Assembly: GCA_964439745.1 (NCBI GenBank)
Contig: CAYTQK010000131.1
Coordinates: forward strand, 1 to 9,036
Source: CAYTQK01 sp964439745
GTDB lineage: Bacteria; Desulfobacterota; Desulfobacteria; Desulfobacterales; Desulfosudaceae
Length of the DNA stretch: 9,036 bases
Direction: 5' to 3'
Shown here: positions 1-5,980 of the stretch, piece by piece
Position numbering within the stretch: the stretch's first letter is position 1
Layout: each line of letters begins with the position of its first letter
The notes under the pieces: generated by a model
What the model was told of the DNA's origin: nothing
Databases searched by the model: none
What the model saw: only the letters and a program-made list of their open reading frames with translations
Translations under genes and position numbers: made by a program

Positions 1-27
1 TGACTGAGACAGAGGAAAATCAATCCG

Positions 28-705
28 GTGTTTGAACAATCCGTATCATACCTGGCGGCCGTCAGCGCCGGCCTGCTGTCCTTTTTTACCCCCTGTGTCT
101 TGCCCCTGGTACCGGTTTATTTTACCATAATTACGGGAATTTCACTGGATGAACTGACCGGTGCCTCCCGGGCTGAAATCCGTCGGAAGGTCATTGTGGC
201 CACCATTTTCTTCGTGGCGGGATTTTCCCTGGTCTTTGTGCTGCTGGGCGCCTCCGCCTCGTTCATCGGCAATTTTCTGCAGGCCTATCGACAGTATTTG
301 AAAATAATCGGCGGTATCGTTATCATCGTTCTGGGCCTGCACCTGTCCGGCGCCATCCGCATCCCGGCCATGCAGGTGGAAAAGCGGCTCTGGGTAAAAA
401 ACCGCTCCCTGCGACTGCTGGGTGTGCTGGTGGCGGGAATGGCCTTTGCGGCGGGATGGACACCCTGCATCGGCCCCATTCTGGGTTCCATCCTGATCAT
501 CGCCGGCAGCCAGGGGCAGATGACCGACGGCATTGTGCTGCTGAGCCTGTATTCGCTGGGACTGGGGTTGCCTTTTCTGTTTTTATCTGTTTTTATTAAT
601 TTTTTACTGATCTTTCTGAAACGGATAAACCGCATCATTCGCTATATCAACCCGGTGGCAGGTATCCTGCTGATTGCTGCCGGCCTCTACCTGGTTTTTT
701 TCTGA
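28..705 (+). CDS. ccdA: Cytochrome c biogenesis protein CcdA / DsbD transmembrane-domain family
   Basis: This 225-residue integral membrane protein carries reducing equivalents from cytoplasmic thioredoxin across the inner membrane to periplasmic thiol-disulfide proteins. Six hydrophobic segments are visible (about 8-38, 55-80, 91-111, 130-160, 167-195 and 205-225). The two family Cys-Pro motifs are present: TPCVLPLVP with Cys23 in the first helix and WTPCIGP with Cys147 in the fourth; these two cysteines form the redox pair. The length is typical of stand-alone CcdA, without the N- and C-terminal periplasmic domains of full DsbD. Translation starts at GTG (28-30), supported by AGAGGAAA at 11-18, nine bases upstream. 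The next gene, 126 bp downstream, encodes a secreted CxxC thioredoxin-fold protein and is the likely electron acceptor. Whether the pair serves cytochrome c maturation or general periplasmic reduction cannot be decided from the window. Confidence 0.93.
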   Translation: MFEQSVSYLAAVSAGLLSFFTPCVLPLVPVYFTIITGISLDELTGASRAEIRRKVIVATIFFVAGFSLVFVLLGASASFIGNFLQAYRQYLKIIGGIVIIVLGLHLSGAIRIPAMQVEKRLWVKNRSLRLLGVLVAGMAFAAGWTPCIGPILGSILIIAGSQGQMTDGIVLLSLYSLGLGLPFLFLSVFINFLLIFLKRINRIIRYINPVAGILLIAAGLYLVFF

Positions 706-804
706 CCGGGGCGCAAGTCCGGATAATAATTCGGGCCGGGCAGCCACCGAGCCGTTACTGAACAATAATTTCTCCAGGAAATATGGGGATGAACCCAGCA
801 ATAC

Positions 805-819
805 AACCCGATCCGGGTT
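805..819 (+). promoter_or_regulatory. Hairpin just upstream of the thioredoxin-like gene ribosome binding site
   Basis: AACCCG (805-810) and CGGGTT (814-819) form a perfect 6-bp stem with a three-base loop, ending immediately before the Shine-Dalgarno AAAGGAG (820-826). A second AACCC lies at 792-796 and could compete for the same GGGTT. The 126-bp gap 706-831 has no ORF and shows no riboswitch core I recognise. The structure may stabilise the mRNA or influence initiation; a function is not shown. Confidence 0.35.
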
Positions 820-831
820 AAAGGAGTTGCC

Positions 832-1296
832 ATGACCATTTCAACCGTTCGCTTGACCTTCGTCACCTTGCTTGTATTCATTTTCAGTTTATCCGGGGCA
901 TTATCGAGCAGCGCCGCGGACAGTCCGGTGCCGGCGGACGACTCCGGAGCCGCCATCCAGTGGGTGGCCTATGACGACGCCGTGGATGCGGCCCGCCAGC
1001 AGGATAAAAAGGTCTATCTTTATTTCCACGCGGACCGGTGCAGCTACTGCCAGGTAATGGATTCCAAAACCCTTGCCAGCGAACAGGTTATCGCCAGGCT
1101 GAACGATGATTTCATCCCGGTGCGGATTAAAATGGAAGACCAGCCCAAGGTGGCCGAACAATTCAACGTCCGGGGGGTCCCCTCCTCATGGTTCCTGGAA
1201 AAGAGCGGCCAGCGCATCGGCTCCAAGCCGGGCTACCTGCCGCCGGATCAATTTCTGGAACTGCTGGATTTTGTCACTGACGAAAAATACAAGTAA
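832..1296 (+). CDS. Secreted thioredoxin-fold protein (CxxC), probable partner of CcdA
   Basis: This 154-residue protein is probably an exported thiol-disulfide oxidoreductase acting in the periplasm. The N-terminus has one arginine followed by a hydrophobic stretch (about 8-24) and a small-residue region ending near SSAADS (25-31), which looks like a Sec signal peptide with cleavage around residue 29. The thioredoxin fold follows: beta strand KKVYLYFHADRC, active site Cys70-Ser-Tyr-Cys73, and the cis-proline region RGVPSSWF with Pro117. The arrangement (DAARQQDKKVYLYF before the CxxC) resembles the thioredoxin_7/thioredoxin_2 group and the DsbD C-terminal domain. ATG 832 is supported by AAAGGAG five bases upstream. 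With the preceding ccdA it forms what looks like a split DsbD system. The natural substrate is unknown: cytochrome apoproteins, a Dsb isomerase and a peroxidase are all possible. Confidence 0.88.
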   Translation: MTISTVRLTFVTLLVFIFSLSGALSSSAADSPVPADDSGAAIQWVAYDDAVDAARQQDKKVYLYFHADRCSYCQVMDSKTLASEQVIARLNDDFIPVRIKMEDQPKVAEQFNVRGVPSSWFLEKSGQRIGSKPGYLPPDQFLELLDFVTDEKYK

Positions 1297-1307
1297 CCGA
1301 TTGTTTC

Positions 1308-1889
1308 ATGAAGCTGGATTATCAGGCCTTGCAATCCGCCCTGGCCGCCACCCGGGTGCCGCAGGCGCCGGGCTGGAGCTACCGGCCGGCCAGCGTCTCG
1401 CTGCTGCTGTTCGGCCGGGAAGAGACCAGTATCCTGGCCATTCTGAAAGCCGACCACCGGGGCTATACCTGGCGCAACCAGGTGGCCCTGCCGGGCGGCC
1501 GGGTGGAAAAAACCGACGCCGGCCCCCGGGAAACGGCCCTGCGGGAACTGGAAGAGGAGCTGGGCATCGCCGCTGAAAATGTTGCCTACGCCGGATCCCT
1601 GGGGCATTTCCAGACACTGGAAAATACGGTCATCGAGGTGTTTGCCGGCACCTGGAACCAACGGGACGAAATCCGTTATGATCCGGCGGAAATATCCCGG
1701 GTCCTGGCCATCCCCCTGCGCACGGTGGTCAAGACGCATTTTGCCAACGGCCTGCATGGCCGGCTGCCGGAAATGATGGAACTGCAGTATCCCTTTGAGG
1801 ATCTGGTTATCTGGGGGGTAACGGCCAAGATCCTGCACTTCTTTGTGGAGGTCCTGGCGCCGGAACTGAAGCAGGACACCCCGACCTGA
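1308..1889 (+). CDS. Nudix hydrolase, NudL-like CoA pyrophosphatase
   Basis: This 193-residue Nudix enzyme probably cleaves the diphosphate of coenzyme A or acyl-CoA to 4'-phosphopantetheine compounds and 3',5'-ADP. The Nudix box spans residues 63-87: GGRVEKTD, then ALRELEEELGI, with Arg79-Glu80 and Glu83-Glu84 as the Mg2+-binding core. It has one residue more than the classical GX5EX7REUXEEXGU spacing, as in the CoA-type NudL/YeaB group. The C-terminal WGVTAKILHFF (169-179) matches the WGMTA-type ending I recall from E. coli NudL, which supports that subgroup over ADP-ribose or MutT enzymes. ATG 1308 lies 12 bp after the preceding stop and has no Shine-Dalgarno. No other in-frame start lies between it and the upstream stop at 1278, so translation may depend on reinitiation after the thioredoxin-like gene. 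Substrate specificity is inferred. Confidence 0.85.
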   Translation: MKLDYQALQSALAATRVPQAPGWSYRPASVSLLLFGREETSILAILKADHRGYTWRNQVALPGGRVEKTDAGPRETALRELEEELGIAAENVAYAGSLGHFQTLENTVIEVFAGTWNQRDEIRYDPAEISRVLAIPLRTVVKTHFANGLHGRLPEMMELQYPFEDLVIWGVTAKILHFFVEVLAPELKQDTPT

Positions 1890-1927
1890 CCGGCCGCGGA
1901 CCGTCCCGAAAAAGATTGCAGCCGGGA

Positions 1928-2206
1928 TCAGAGCGGCCAGCCCCCACCCGAGCCATAATGTTCGCGGAAGTAACGCCAGGCTCGCCGGACCAGGCGGCCC
2001 AGGGCGGCCGTGGTCAGCAGCCCGCTCAGTACCAGCAGCAGGGCCGGCACCCAGGCATGCACTCGGAAGGCGGGGTGATTCAGCGCCACCCGCAGCCCCG
2101 CCAGCGCGAACCAGGCCACGGCCGACATGACCAGCGCCACGCCCACGTAAAGCGGGGTGATGTCATGCCAGGCGAAAATCACTTTTTTTCCGGAAGACAA
2201 GCGCAC
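1928..2206 (-). CDS. Small two-helix membrane protein, function unknown
   Basis: A 92-residue protein that I do not recognise. It has a short basic N-terminus (MRLSSGKKVIF), two hydrophobic segments at about 19-42 and 51-70 separated by a short polar turn, and a cytoplasmic-looking basic tail (RLVRRAWRYFREH) ending in a glycine-rich stretch. By the positive-inside rule both ends are probably cytoplasmic. Translation begins at a GTG (complement of 2204-2206) with AAGAGGAG (complement of 2217-2224) ten bases upstream, a good start signal that makes a real gene likely. It begins 25 bp after the acetyltransferase gene and lies last in a probable three-gene minus-strand operon. It converges on the Nudix gene with a 38-bp gap in which I see no clear terminator. 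Confidence 0.75.
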   Translation of the reverse strand: MRLSSGKKVIFAWHDITPLYVGVALVMSAVAWFALAGLRVALNHPAFRVHAWVPALLLVLSGLLTTAALGRLVRRAWRYFREHYGSGGGWPL

Positions 2207-2231
2207 AGCGGTTGCTCTCCTCTTGAGGACA

Positions 2232-2687
2232 TTATTCCAGCAGCCGCATCATGGCGGTTTCATCGCAGTTGGGGAACTTGACGCAGGTAATGCAGTCCGA
2301 CCAGATTTTCAGCGGCAGCTGGGTCTTGTCGATCCTGAAAAATCCGAATTTTTTGAAAAATACCGGACTATAGGTAAGCACAAAAATTTTTTTGATATCA
2401 TACGCAGCGGCATCGGCAAAAGCGCTTTCCACCAGCCGGGTTCCGATCTGCCGGCCCCAGTGATCCGGCTGGACGGCCAGGGAACGGATCTCGGCCAGAT
2501 CCTCCCAGCAGATCTGCAGGGCGCAGCACCCCAGGACCTGGTCCGCCTCATCCGCAAAAACAAAAAAATCCCGGATATCGTCGTAGAGCTTGGACAGGGG
2601 CCGGGCCAGCAGAAATCCCTTTTCGGCAAAATCGGACAGCAGGCGATGAATCCGGGGAATGTCTGTAATTCTTGCTTTTCTGATCAT
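2232..2687 (-). CDS. GNAT-family N-acetyltransferase, probable short-form N-acetylglutamate synthase (ArgA-like)
   Basis: This 151-residue single-domain GNAT enzyme probably transfers acetyl from acetyl-CoA to glutamate, the first step of arginine synthesis. The N-terminal MIRKARITDIPRI is the usual GNAT opening strand. LGCCALQICWEDLAEIRSLAV (residues 52-72) and GRQIGTRLVE (78-87) give the central strand and the acetyl-CoA pyrophosphate-binding loop, and IFVLTYSPVFFKKFGF (101-116) is the FxxxGF-type C-terminal part. This combination resembles the mycobacterial short ArgA (Rv2747 type) rather than the long kinase-fused ArgA. The C-terminus has a Cys cluster, Cys132-x2-Cys135-x5-Cys141 followed by Asp-Glu, which I associate with deltaproteobacterial members. 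The Shine-Dalgarno is weak (GGCGGAAA, poorly spaced). It lies 93 bp downstream of the PBP gene. The substrate is inferred from resemblance; a different amine acceptor is possible. Confidence 0.82.
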   Translation of the reverse strand: MIRKARITDIPRIHRLLSDFAEKGFLLARPLSKLYDDIRDFFVFADEADQVLGCCALQICWEDLAEIRSLAVQPDHWGRQIGTRLVESAFADAAAYDIKKIFVLTYSPVFFKKFGFFRIDKTQLPLKIWSDCITCVKFPNCDETAMMRLLE

Positions 2688-2780
2688 GGTTATATCATTT
2701 CCGCCGGTCCGGAAAGATGGGGTCGGAAAACTTTTTCGCTCCCATCACCATCTGGCCGGCATTCATACGGCAGCGGACGG

Positions 2781-4754
2781 TTACCACCGCTTGCCAGCGC
2801 CGTCCGGCTCGCTGCCTTTTTTGAACAGGGCGTATACCCCGCCGTCAACCCGGGCCGGCACCTGTTTGCCCGTGGACGGGTCAATCTTGACCGGTATGAC
2901 GTTCCCGGGCCGGTCAAAGGGAAGACAGCCGGTGGCTGTCACGGCCTTTTCCATGAAATCCTTCCAGATGGGCAGAGCGGCCCGGGCGCCGGTTTCCGGT
3001 TTTCCCAATGTAGAATAATTGTCCGTTCCTGTCCAGACACCGGCGGCGATTTTTCGCGAATACCCGACAAAAAGCGCGTCCCGGTAGTGATCGGTAGTGC
3101 CCGTTTTGCCGGCCAGCGGGCAGAGAATGTCCCGGGCCGACCGGCCGGTACCCTCGGCAATGACCGCTTGCAGCATATCCGTGATTATGGCCGCGTCGTC
3201 CGCCGGCATGACCTGGCGGACGATCGGCCGCGCCTGCCAGATGACCCGGCCGTCGCGGTCCAGGATACGCGAGACGCCGTAAGGCTTGATCCGTTGGCCC
3301 CGCCGGGGAAAAACGGCATAGGCCCCGGTCAGCTCCAGCAGGGTCACCTCGGAAGTCCCCAGGGCCAGCGAGAGATAGGGCGACAAGGGCGAGGCGATGC
3401 CGAGCCGGGCGGCAAAATCCGCCACCGAGGCCGGTCCCAGCTTATTCATCACCCGCACGGCGGGAATGTTCTTGGAACGGGCCAGCGCCTCCCGCAGCGT
3501 CATCTCGCTGGAATAGGTCTGGGAAAAATTATCCGGCTCCCAGGTATCTTGCCGGCCGGCACCCTCAAAGACCACCGGCGTATTCAGCACGGTGGTGGCC
3601 TGGGTAAAGCCGTGTCCCAGGGCGCAGGCGTACAGGATCGGCTTGAAGGACGAGCCGGGCTGGCGCCGGGCCCGGGTGGCCCGGTTATAGGGGGAATCGC
3701 CAAAGTCCCGACCACCCACCATGGCGGAAATACCGCCGGTTCTGACATCGACAGCCACCAGGGCAGCTTGGGGCTTGTCCGGCAGGCCCCGCTCTGCCAT
3801 GCGTTTTTCCAGGGCGGCCACCCCCCCGGCCAGGGCGGTTTCGGCCATCGACTGGAGGGAGGCGGACAGGGTGGTATGCACCGTCAGGCCGCCCTTGTAC
3901 AATTTTTCCGCGCCAACGGTATTTTCCAGAAATGGCTTGATATAAGAAATAAAATACGGTGCCCGCGCCACGTTGCGGATGCCTTCGGCCAGGCGCAGGG
4001 GTTCCTTTCGGGCGGTTTTATACTCCTGGTCGGTAATCACCTGGTGCTCCCGCATCTGGCGCAGAACAATGTTTCGGCGCTGAATGGCCAGCTCCGGATT
4101 AACCAGGGGAGAAAATCGCGAAGGCGACTTGGGCAGGCCGGCCACCAGGGCGCATTCCGCGATGGTCAGACGGGACGGATCTTTGCCGAAGAAAAGCGCT
4201 GCCGCGGATTTGATGCCATAGGTTCCGCTGCCGAAATAGACCTGGTTCAGATAAAGCGTCAGGATTTCTTTTTTGGTGTACCGGCGCTCCAGCTGGACGG
4301 CCAGGATGGCCTCTTTCAGCTTTCGCAGGAGAGTCTTCTGGTGGGTCAAAAACAGGGTCTTGGCCAGCTGCTGGGTAATGGTGCTGCCGCCCTGGACAAA
4401 CTCGCCGGCCAGCAGATCCATGACCGCCGCCCGCAGAATCCCTTTCAGGTCAATCCCGCTGTGCGCATAGAAGCGATTGTCCTCGGTGGCCACCAGCGCG
4501 TCCGCCAGAACGGGAGGAATATCTGCGGCATCAACCGGCTCCCGTTTTTCCACGAACAGCTCCGACAGCAGCACCTGGTCGGCCGAATAGATCCGGGTGA
4601 CACTGGAAGGAGTAAAATCTTCCAACTGCCGGATCTGGGGCAGATCATGAACAATGGCCAGGAAAAGACCGGCGATGGTGCCGCAGCAGGCGCCCGCCAT
4701 CAGGACCAGCACCAGCCCGGCCCGGTTTCTTCCCTGTTTTCGGGTTTTCCGCAT
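2781..4754 (-). CDS. Class A penicillin-binding protein 1A type: peptidoglycan glycosyltransferase / DD-transpeptidase
   Basis: This 657-residue bifunctional enzyme polymerises lipid II glycan strands and cross-links their peptides in the periplasm. A basic N-terminus (MRKTRKQGRNR) precedes one membrane anchor (about 12-35). The GT51 glycosyltransferase domain follows: EDNRFYAHSGID with catalytic Glu91, QGGSTITQQLAK (121-132), RKLKEAILAVQLER (144-157) and YLNQVYFGSGTYGI (168-181). The transpeptidase domain has SSFK with nucleophile Ser368 and Lys371, SKN at 427-429 and KTGT at 550-553, so both active sites look intact. It is shorter than E. coli PBP1A (about 850 residues), with little inserted between the two domains and no long C-terminal extension. 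The start ATG (complement of 4752-4754) lacks a Shine-Dalgarno. Upstream lies a divergent intergenic region; downstream the acetyltransferase and a small membrane protein follow on the same strand. Confidence 0.96.
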   Translation of the reverse strand: MRKTRKQGRNRAGLVLVLMAGACCGTIAGLFLAIVHDLPQIRQLEDFTPSSVTRIYSADQVLLSELFVEKREPVDAADIPPVLADALVATEDNRFYAHSGIDLKGILRAAVMDLLAGEFVQGGSTITQQLAKTLFLTHQKTLLRKLKEAILAVQLERRYTKKEILTLYLNQVYFGSGTYGIKSAAALFFGKDPSRLTIAECALVAGLPKSPSRFSPLVNPELAIQRRNIVLRQMREHQVITDQEYKTARKEPLRLAEGIRNVARAPYFISYIKPFLENTVGAEKLYKGGLTVHTTLSASLQSMAETALAGGVAALEKRMAERGLPDKPQAALVAVDVRTGGISAMVGGRDFGDSPYNRATRARRQPGSSFKPILYACALGHGFTQATTVLNTPVVFEGAGRQDTWEPDNFSQTYSSEMTLREALARSKNIPAVRVMNKLGPASVADFAARLGIASPLSPYLSLALGTSEVTLLELTGAYAVFPRRGQRIKPYGVSRILDRDGRVIWQARPIVRQVMPADDAAIITDMLQAVIAEGTGRSARDILCPLAGKTGTTDHYRDALFVGYSRKIAAGVWTGTDNYSTLGKPETGARAALPIWKDFMEKAVTATGCLPFDRPGNVIPVKIDPSTGKQVPARVDGGVYALFKKGSEPDGAGKRW

Positions 4755-4769
4755 ATATAATCGTATACC

Positions 4770-4805
4770 CGGCCCGGTCGTCTTGTTGACTTTTACGCCG
4801 GGCCG
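4770..4805. repeat. 8-bp inverted repeat in the divergent intergenic region, possible operator
   Basis: CGGCCCGG (4770-4777) and its exact complement CCGGGCCG (4798-4805) flank 20 bases that contain TTGACT (4786-4791). The repeat lies between the divergent PBP gene and the His-rich small protein gene, 16 bp from the PBP start codon. It could be a regulator binding site or an RNA hairpin. GC-rich 8-mers of this composition also arise by chance in this genome. Confidence 0.35.
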
Positions 4806-4812
4806 CTATAGC
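4786..4812 (+). promoter_or_regulatory. Candidate promoter directed at the His-rich small gene
   Basis: TTGACT (4786-4791) and TATAGC (4807-4812) are separated by 15 bp, shorter than the ideal 17. It would give a leader of about 125 bases before ATG 4946. A second weak candidate nearer the gene is TTGATA (4884-4889) with TATACG (4905-4910), also at 15 bp. Neither is strong, and both are proposals from base composition alone. Confidence 0.3.
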
Positions 4813-4832
4813 CTGAAGGGAACGTTATCAAC

Positions 4833-4949
4833 ATGGATGGCTTCATTGCCGATGCGGTGAGGTCATCCGGCTCCACGGCCACCTTGATAATTATACAACT
4901 CCGGTATACGGCAGCCGCCGTGCAAACGCAACAGGAGAATGACCAATGA
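4833..4949 (+). CDS. Possible 38-residue upstream ORF overlapping the His-rich gene start
   Basis: An ATG at 4833 opens a 38-codon frame whose stop TGA (4947-4949) overlaps the ATG of the His-rich gene (4946-4948) in an ATGA arrangement typical of translational coupling. GAAGGGA at 4815-4821 is a distant (11-base) Shine-Dalgarno. The product has a short hydrophobic centre (ATLIIIQL) and no family resemblance that I can see. It could be a leader peptide or simply an untranslated open frame; the overlap could be chance. Confidence 0.2.
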   Translation: MDGFIADAVRSSGSTATLIIIQLRYTAAAVQTQQENDQ

Positions 4950-5218
4950 ATGACCATGACCACCATCATCATGACGACCACCATCATCATCACCATGAAC
5001 CGGGCCAGGGCATGTCGTTTGCGGAAAAACTGACCAAACTCCTGGACCACTGGATCGCCCACAATGAAAGCCACGTCCAATCTTACCGGGAATGGGAACA
5101 AAAAGCCCAGGCCGAAGGCCATCCGGAAACCGCGGCCCTGCTGGGAAATATCGCCGAATTGAGCGACCGGATTACGGAAAAGCTGAAGATGGGCCGGCAG
5201 CTCCAGGAAAAGGAGTGA
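4946..5218 (+). CDS. Small histidine-rich protein, putative metal-binding, function unknown
   Basis: This 90-residue protein has a striking N-terminus: His4, His6-9 and His12-17, eleven histidines interspersed with aspartates within the first 17 residues. That region resembles the metal-binding tracts of nickel or zinc chaperones. Residues 23-90 (MSFAEKLTKLLDHWIAHNES and onward) look like a compact, mostly helical, charged, soluble domain without signal peptide or membrane segment. I have an impression of similar small proteins in other anaerobic bacteria but cannot name a characterised family. ATG 4946 has AGGAGA (4933-4938) seven bases upstream, so the His tract is translated. Met23 has only a poor ribosome site, although an alternative short product cannot be excluded. 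It is divergent from the PBP gene and convergent with atpF, and probably monocistronic. Metal storage, delivery or sensing is inference from composition. Confidence 0.8.
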   Translation: MNDHDHHHHDDHHHHHHEPGQGMSFAEKLTKLLDHWIAHNESHVQSYREWEQKAQAEGHPETAALLGNIAELSDRITEKLKMGRQLQEKE

Positions 5219-5304
5219 CCAGGGGAGAAGCGGTAACAAAAAGATATTGTCGCGGATACGTCCGGTTCTGACATGGTCCAGCGGGGCCCGTGAATACGGA
5301 CTTT

Positions 5305-5943
5305 TTACGAAGCCGGAAGGTTCTGCAGGAAATTGCTGACCAGCATCCGGTGATCTTCCTCGCGGATCTCCTGCGGCAGTCTTTCGGCAGCCTTGTTCAC
5401 GGCGGCTTCGATCAGGTCCGCCCGAAAGGCCCGGCGAGCGTCAACATACTGGTTGTTCACCTTTTTGCGGGCGCCTTCCAGCAGAAACTCTCCCTGTTTT
5501 CTGGCATCGGCGACCATTTTTTCCTTGATCTTTTCTCCCTCGGAACGAATCCGCTCCTTGATGGTGCGGAGATGGCGGTCGCCTTCGGCCAGGCGCTTCT
5601 GCATATCCTCAAAAGCCGCCAGGGATTTTTCTTTTTCCGTGGTCAGCCGCTCGATCTCGTCGGCAACCTCCGTGCGGCGGTCGTGAAAGAAATTACGCAA
5701 GGGGTCTTTACCAAAGCGGACGATCACATAGACCAGGATACCGAAATTCACGAACAGCATGATATGATCATAAACGGGTCGCCAGCCGGCTCCTTCTTCC
5801 GCCGCCGCCAGGGCTGCGGCCGGAAAAAAACACAAGCCGGTCACCATCAGGGCGCCAATGGTCAGGCCGGCCACTCGTTCCGGCCGGGTTGTCGAGCGAC
5901 GCTTGCCCTTTTTGCCATCACTTCCGGTAGCCGTGGTTTTCAT
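5305..5943 (-). CDS. atpF: F0F1 ATP synthase subunit b (AtpF), isolated gene
   Basis: This 212-residue protein is probably a b-type peripheral stalk subunit, which holds the F1 catalytic head to the membrane a subunit. A basic leader (1-25, KKGKRR) is followed by a signal-peptide-like hydrophobic stretch (about 24-48, ending AAALAAAEE), as often seen in deltaproteobacterial b subunits. The membrane helix is at about 58-77 (HIMLFVNFGILVYVIVRFG), followed directly by the typical KDPLRNFFHDRRTEVADEIE. A long charged coiled coil runs from about 85 to 185. The length exceeds E. coli b (156) mainly because of the leader. No atpH, atpA or atpB gene lies next to it. The Shine-Dalgarno is weak. It could be b or b'; a dedicated role in a second ATPase is possible. 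Confidence 0.88.
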   Translation of the reverse strand: MKTTATGSDGKKGKRRSTTRPERVAGLTIGALMVTGLCFFPAAALAAAEEGAGWRPVYDHIMLFVNFGILVYVIVRFGKDPLRNFFHDRRTEVADEIERLTTEKEKSLAAFEDMQKRLAEGDRHLRTIKERIRSEGEKIKEKMVADARKQGEFLLEGARKKVNNQYVDARRAFRADLIEAAVNKAAERLPQEIREEDHRMLVSNFLQNLPAS

Positions 5944-5980
5944 AATGCCATCTTTTTTTATTTTGGTTATAAATCAATAT

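Noticed and set aside
706..831. Possible c-di-GMP, cobalamin, molybdenum-cofactor or TPP riboswitch before the thioredoxin-like gene
   Set aside because: Short resemblances exist, but the conserved cores and order of elements could not be matched; only simple hairpins are supported.
1916..2281. A 121-codon plus-strand frame after the Nudix gene
   Set aside because: It lies opposite the 92-residue membrane protein, which has a better start signal and two clear hydrophobic segments; the plus-strand product is low-complexity.
2157..4760. An 867-codon open frame on the plus strand opposite the PBP, acetyltransferase and part of the small membrane protein genes
   Set aside because: It is the antisense of genes with clear family motifs, has glycine-, arginine- and glutamine-rich low-complexity translation with no recognisable domain, and is explained by GC-biased codon use on the other strand.
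5219..5304. Intrinsic terminator between the convergent His-rich and atpF genes
   Set aside because: Only a long-range GTCCG/CGGAC pairing with a loop of about 40 bases was found, without a compact GC stem followed by T residues.
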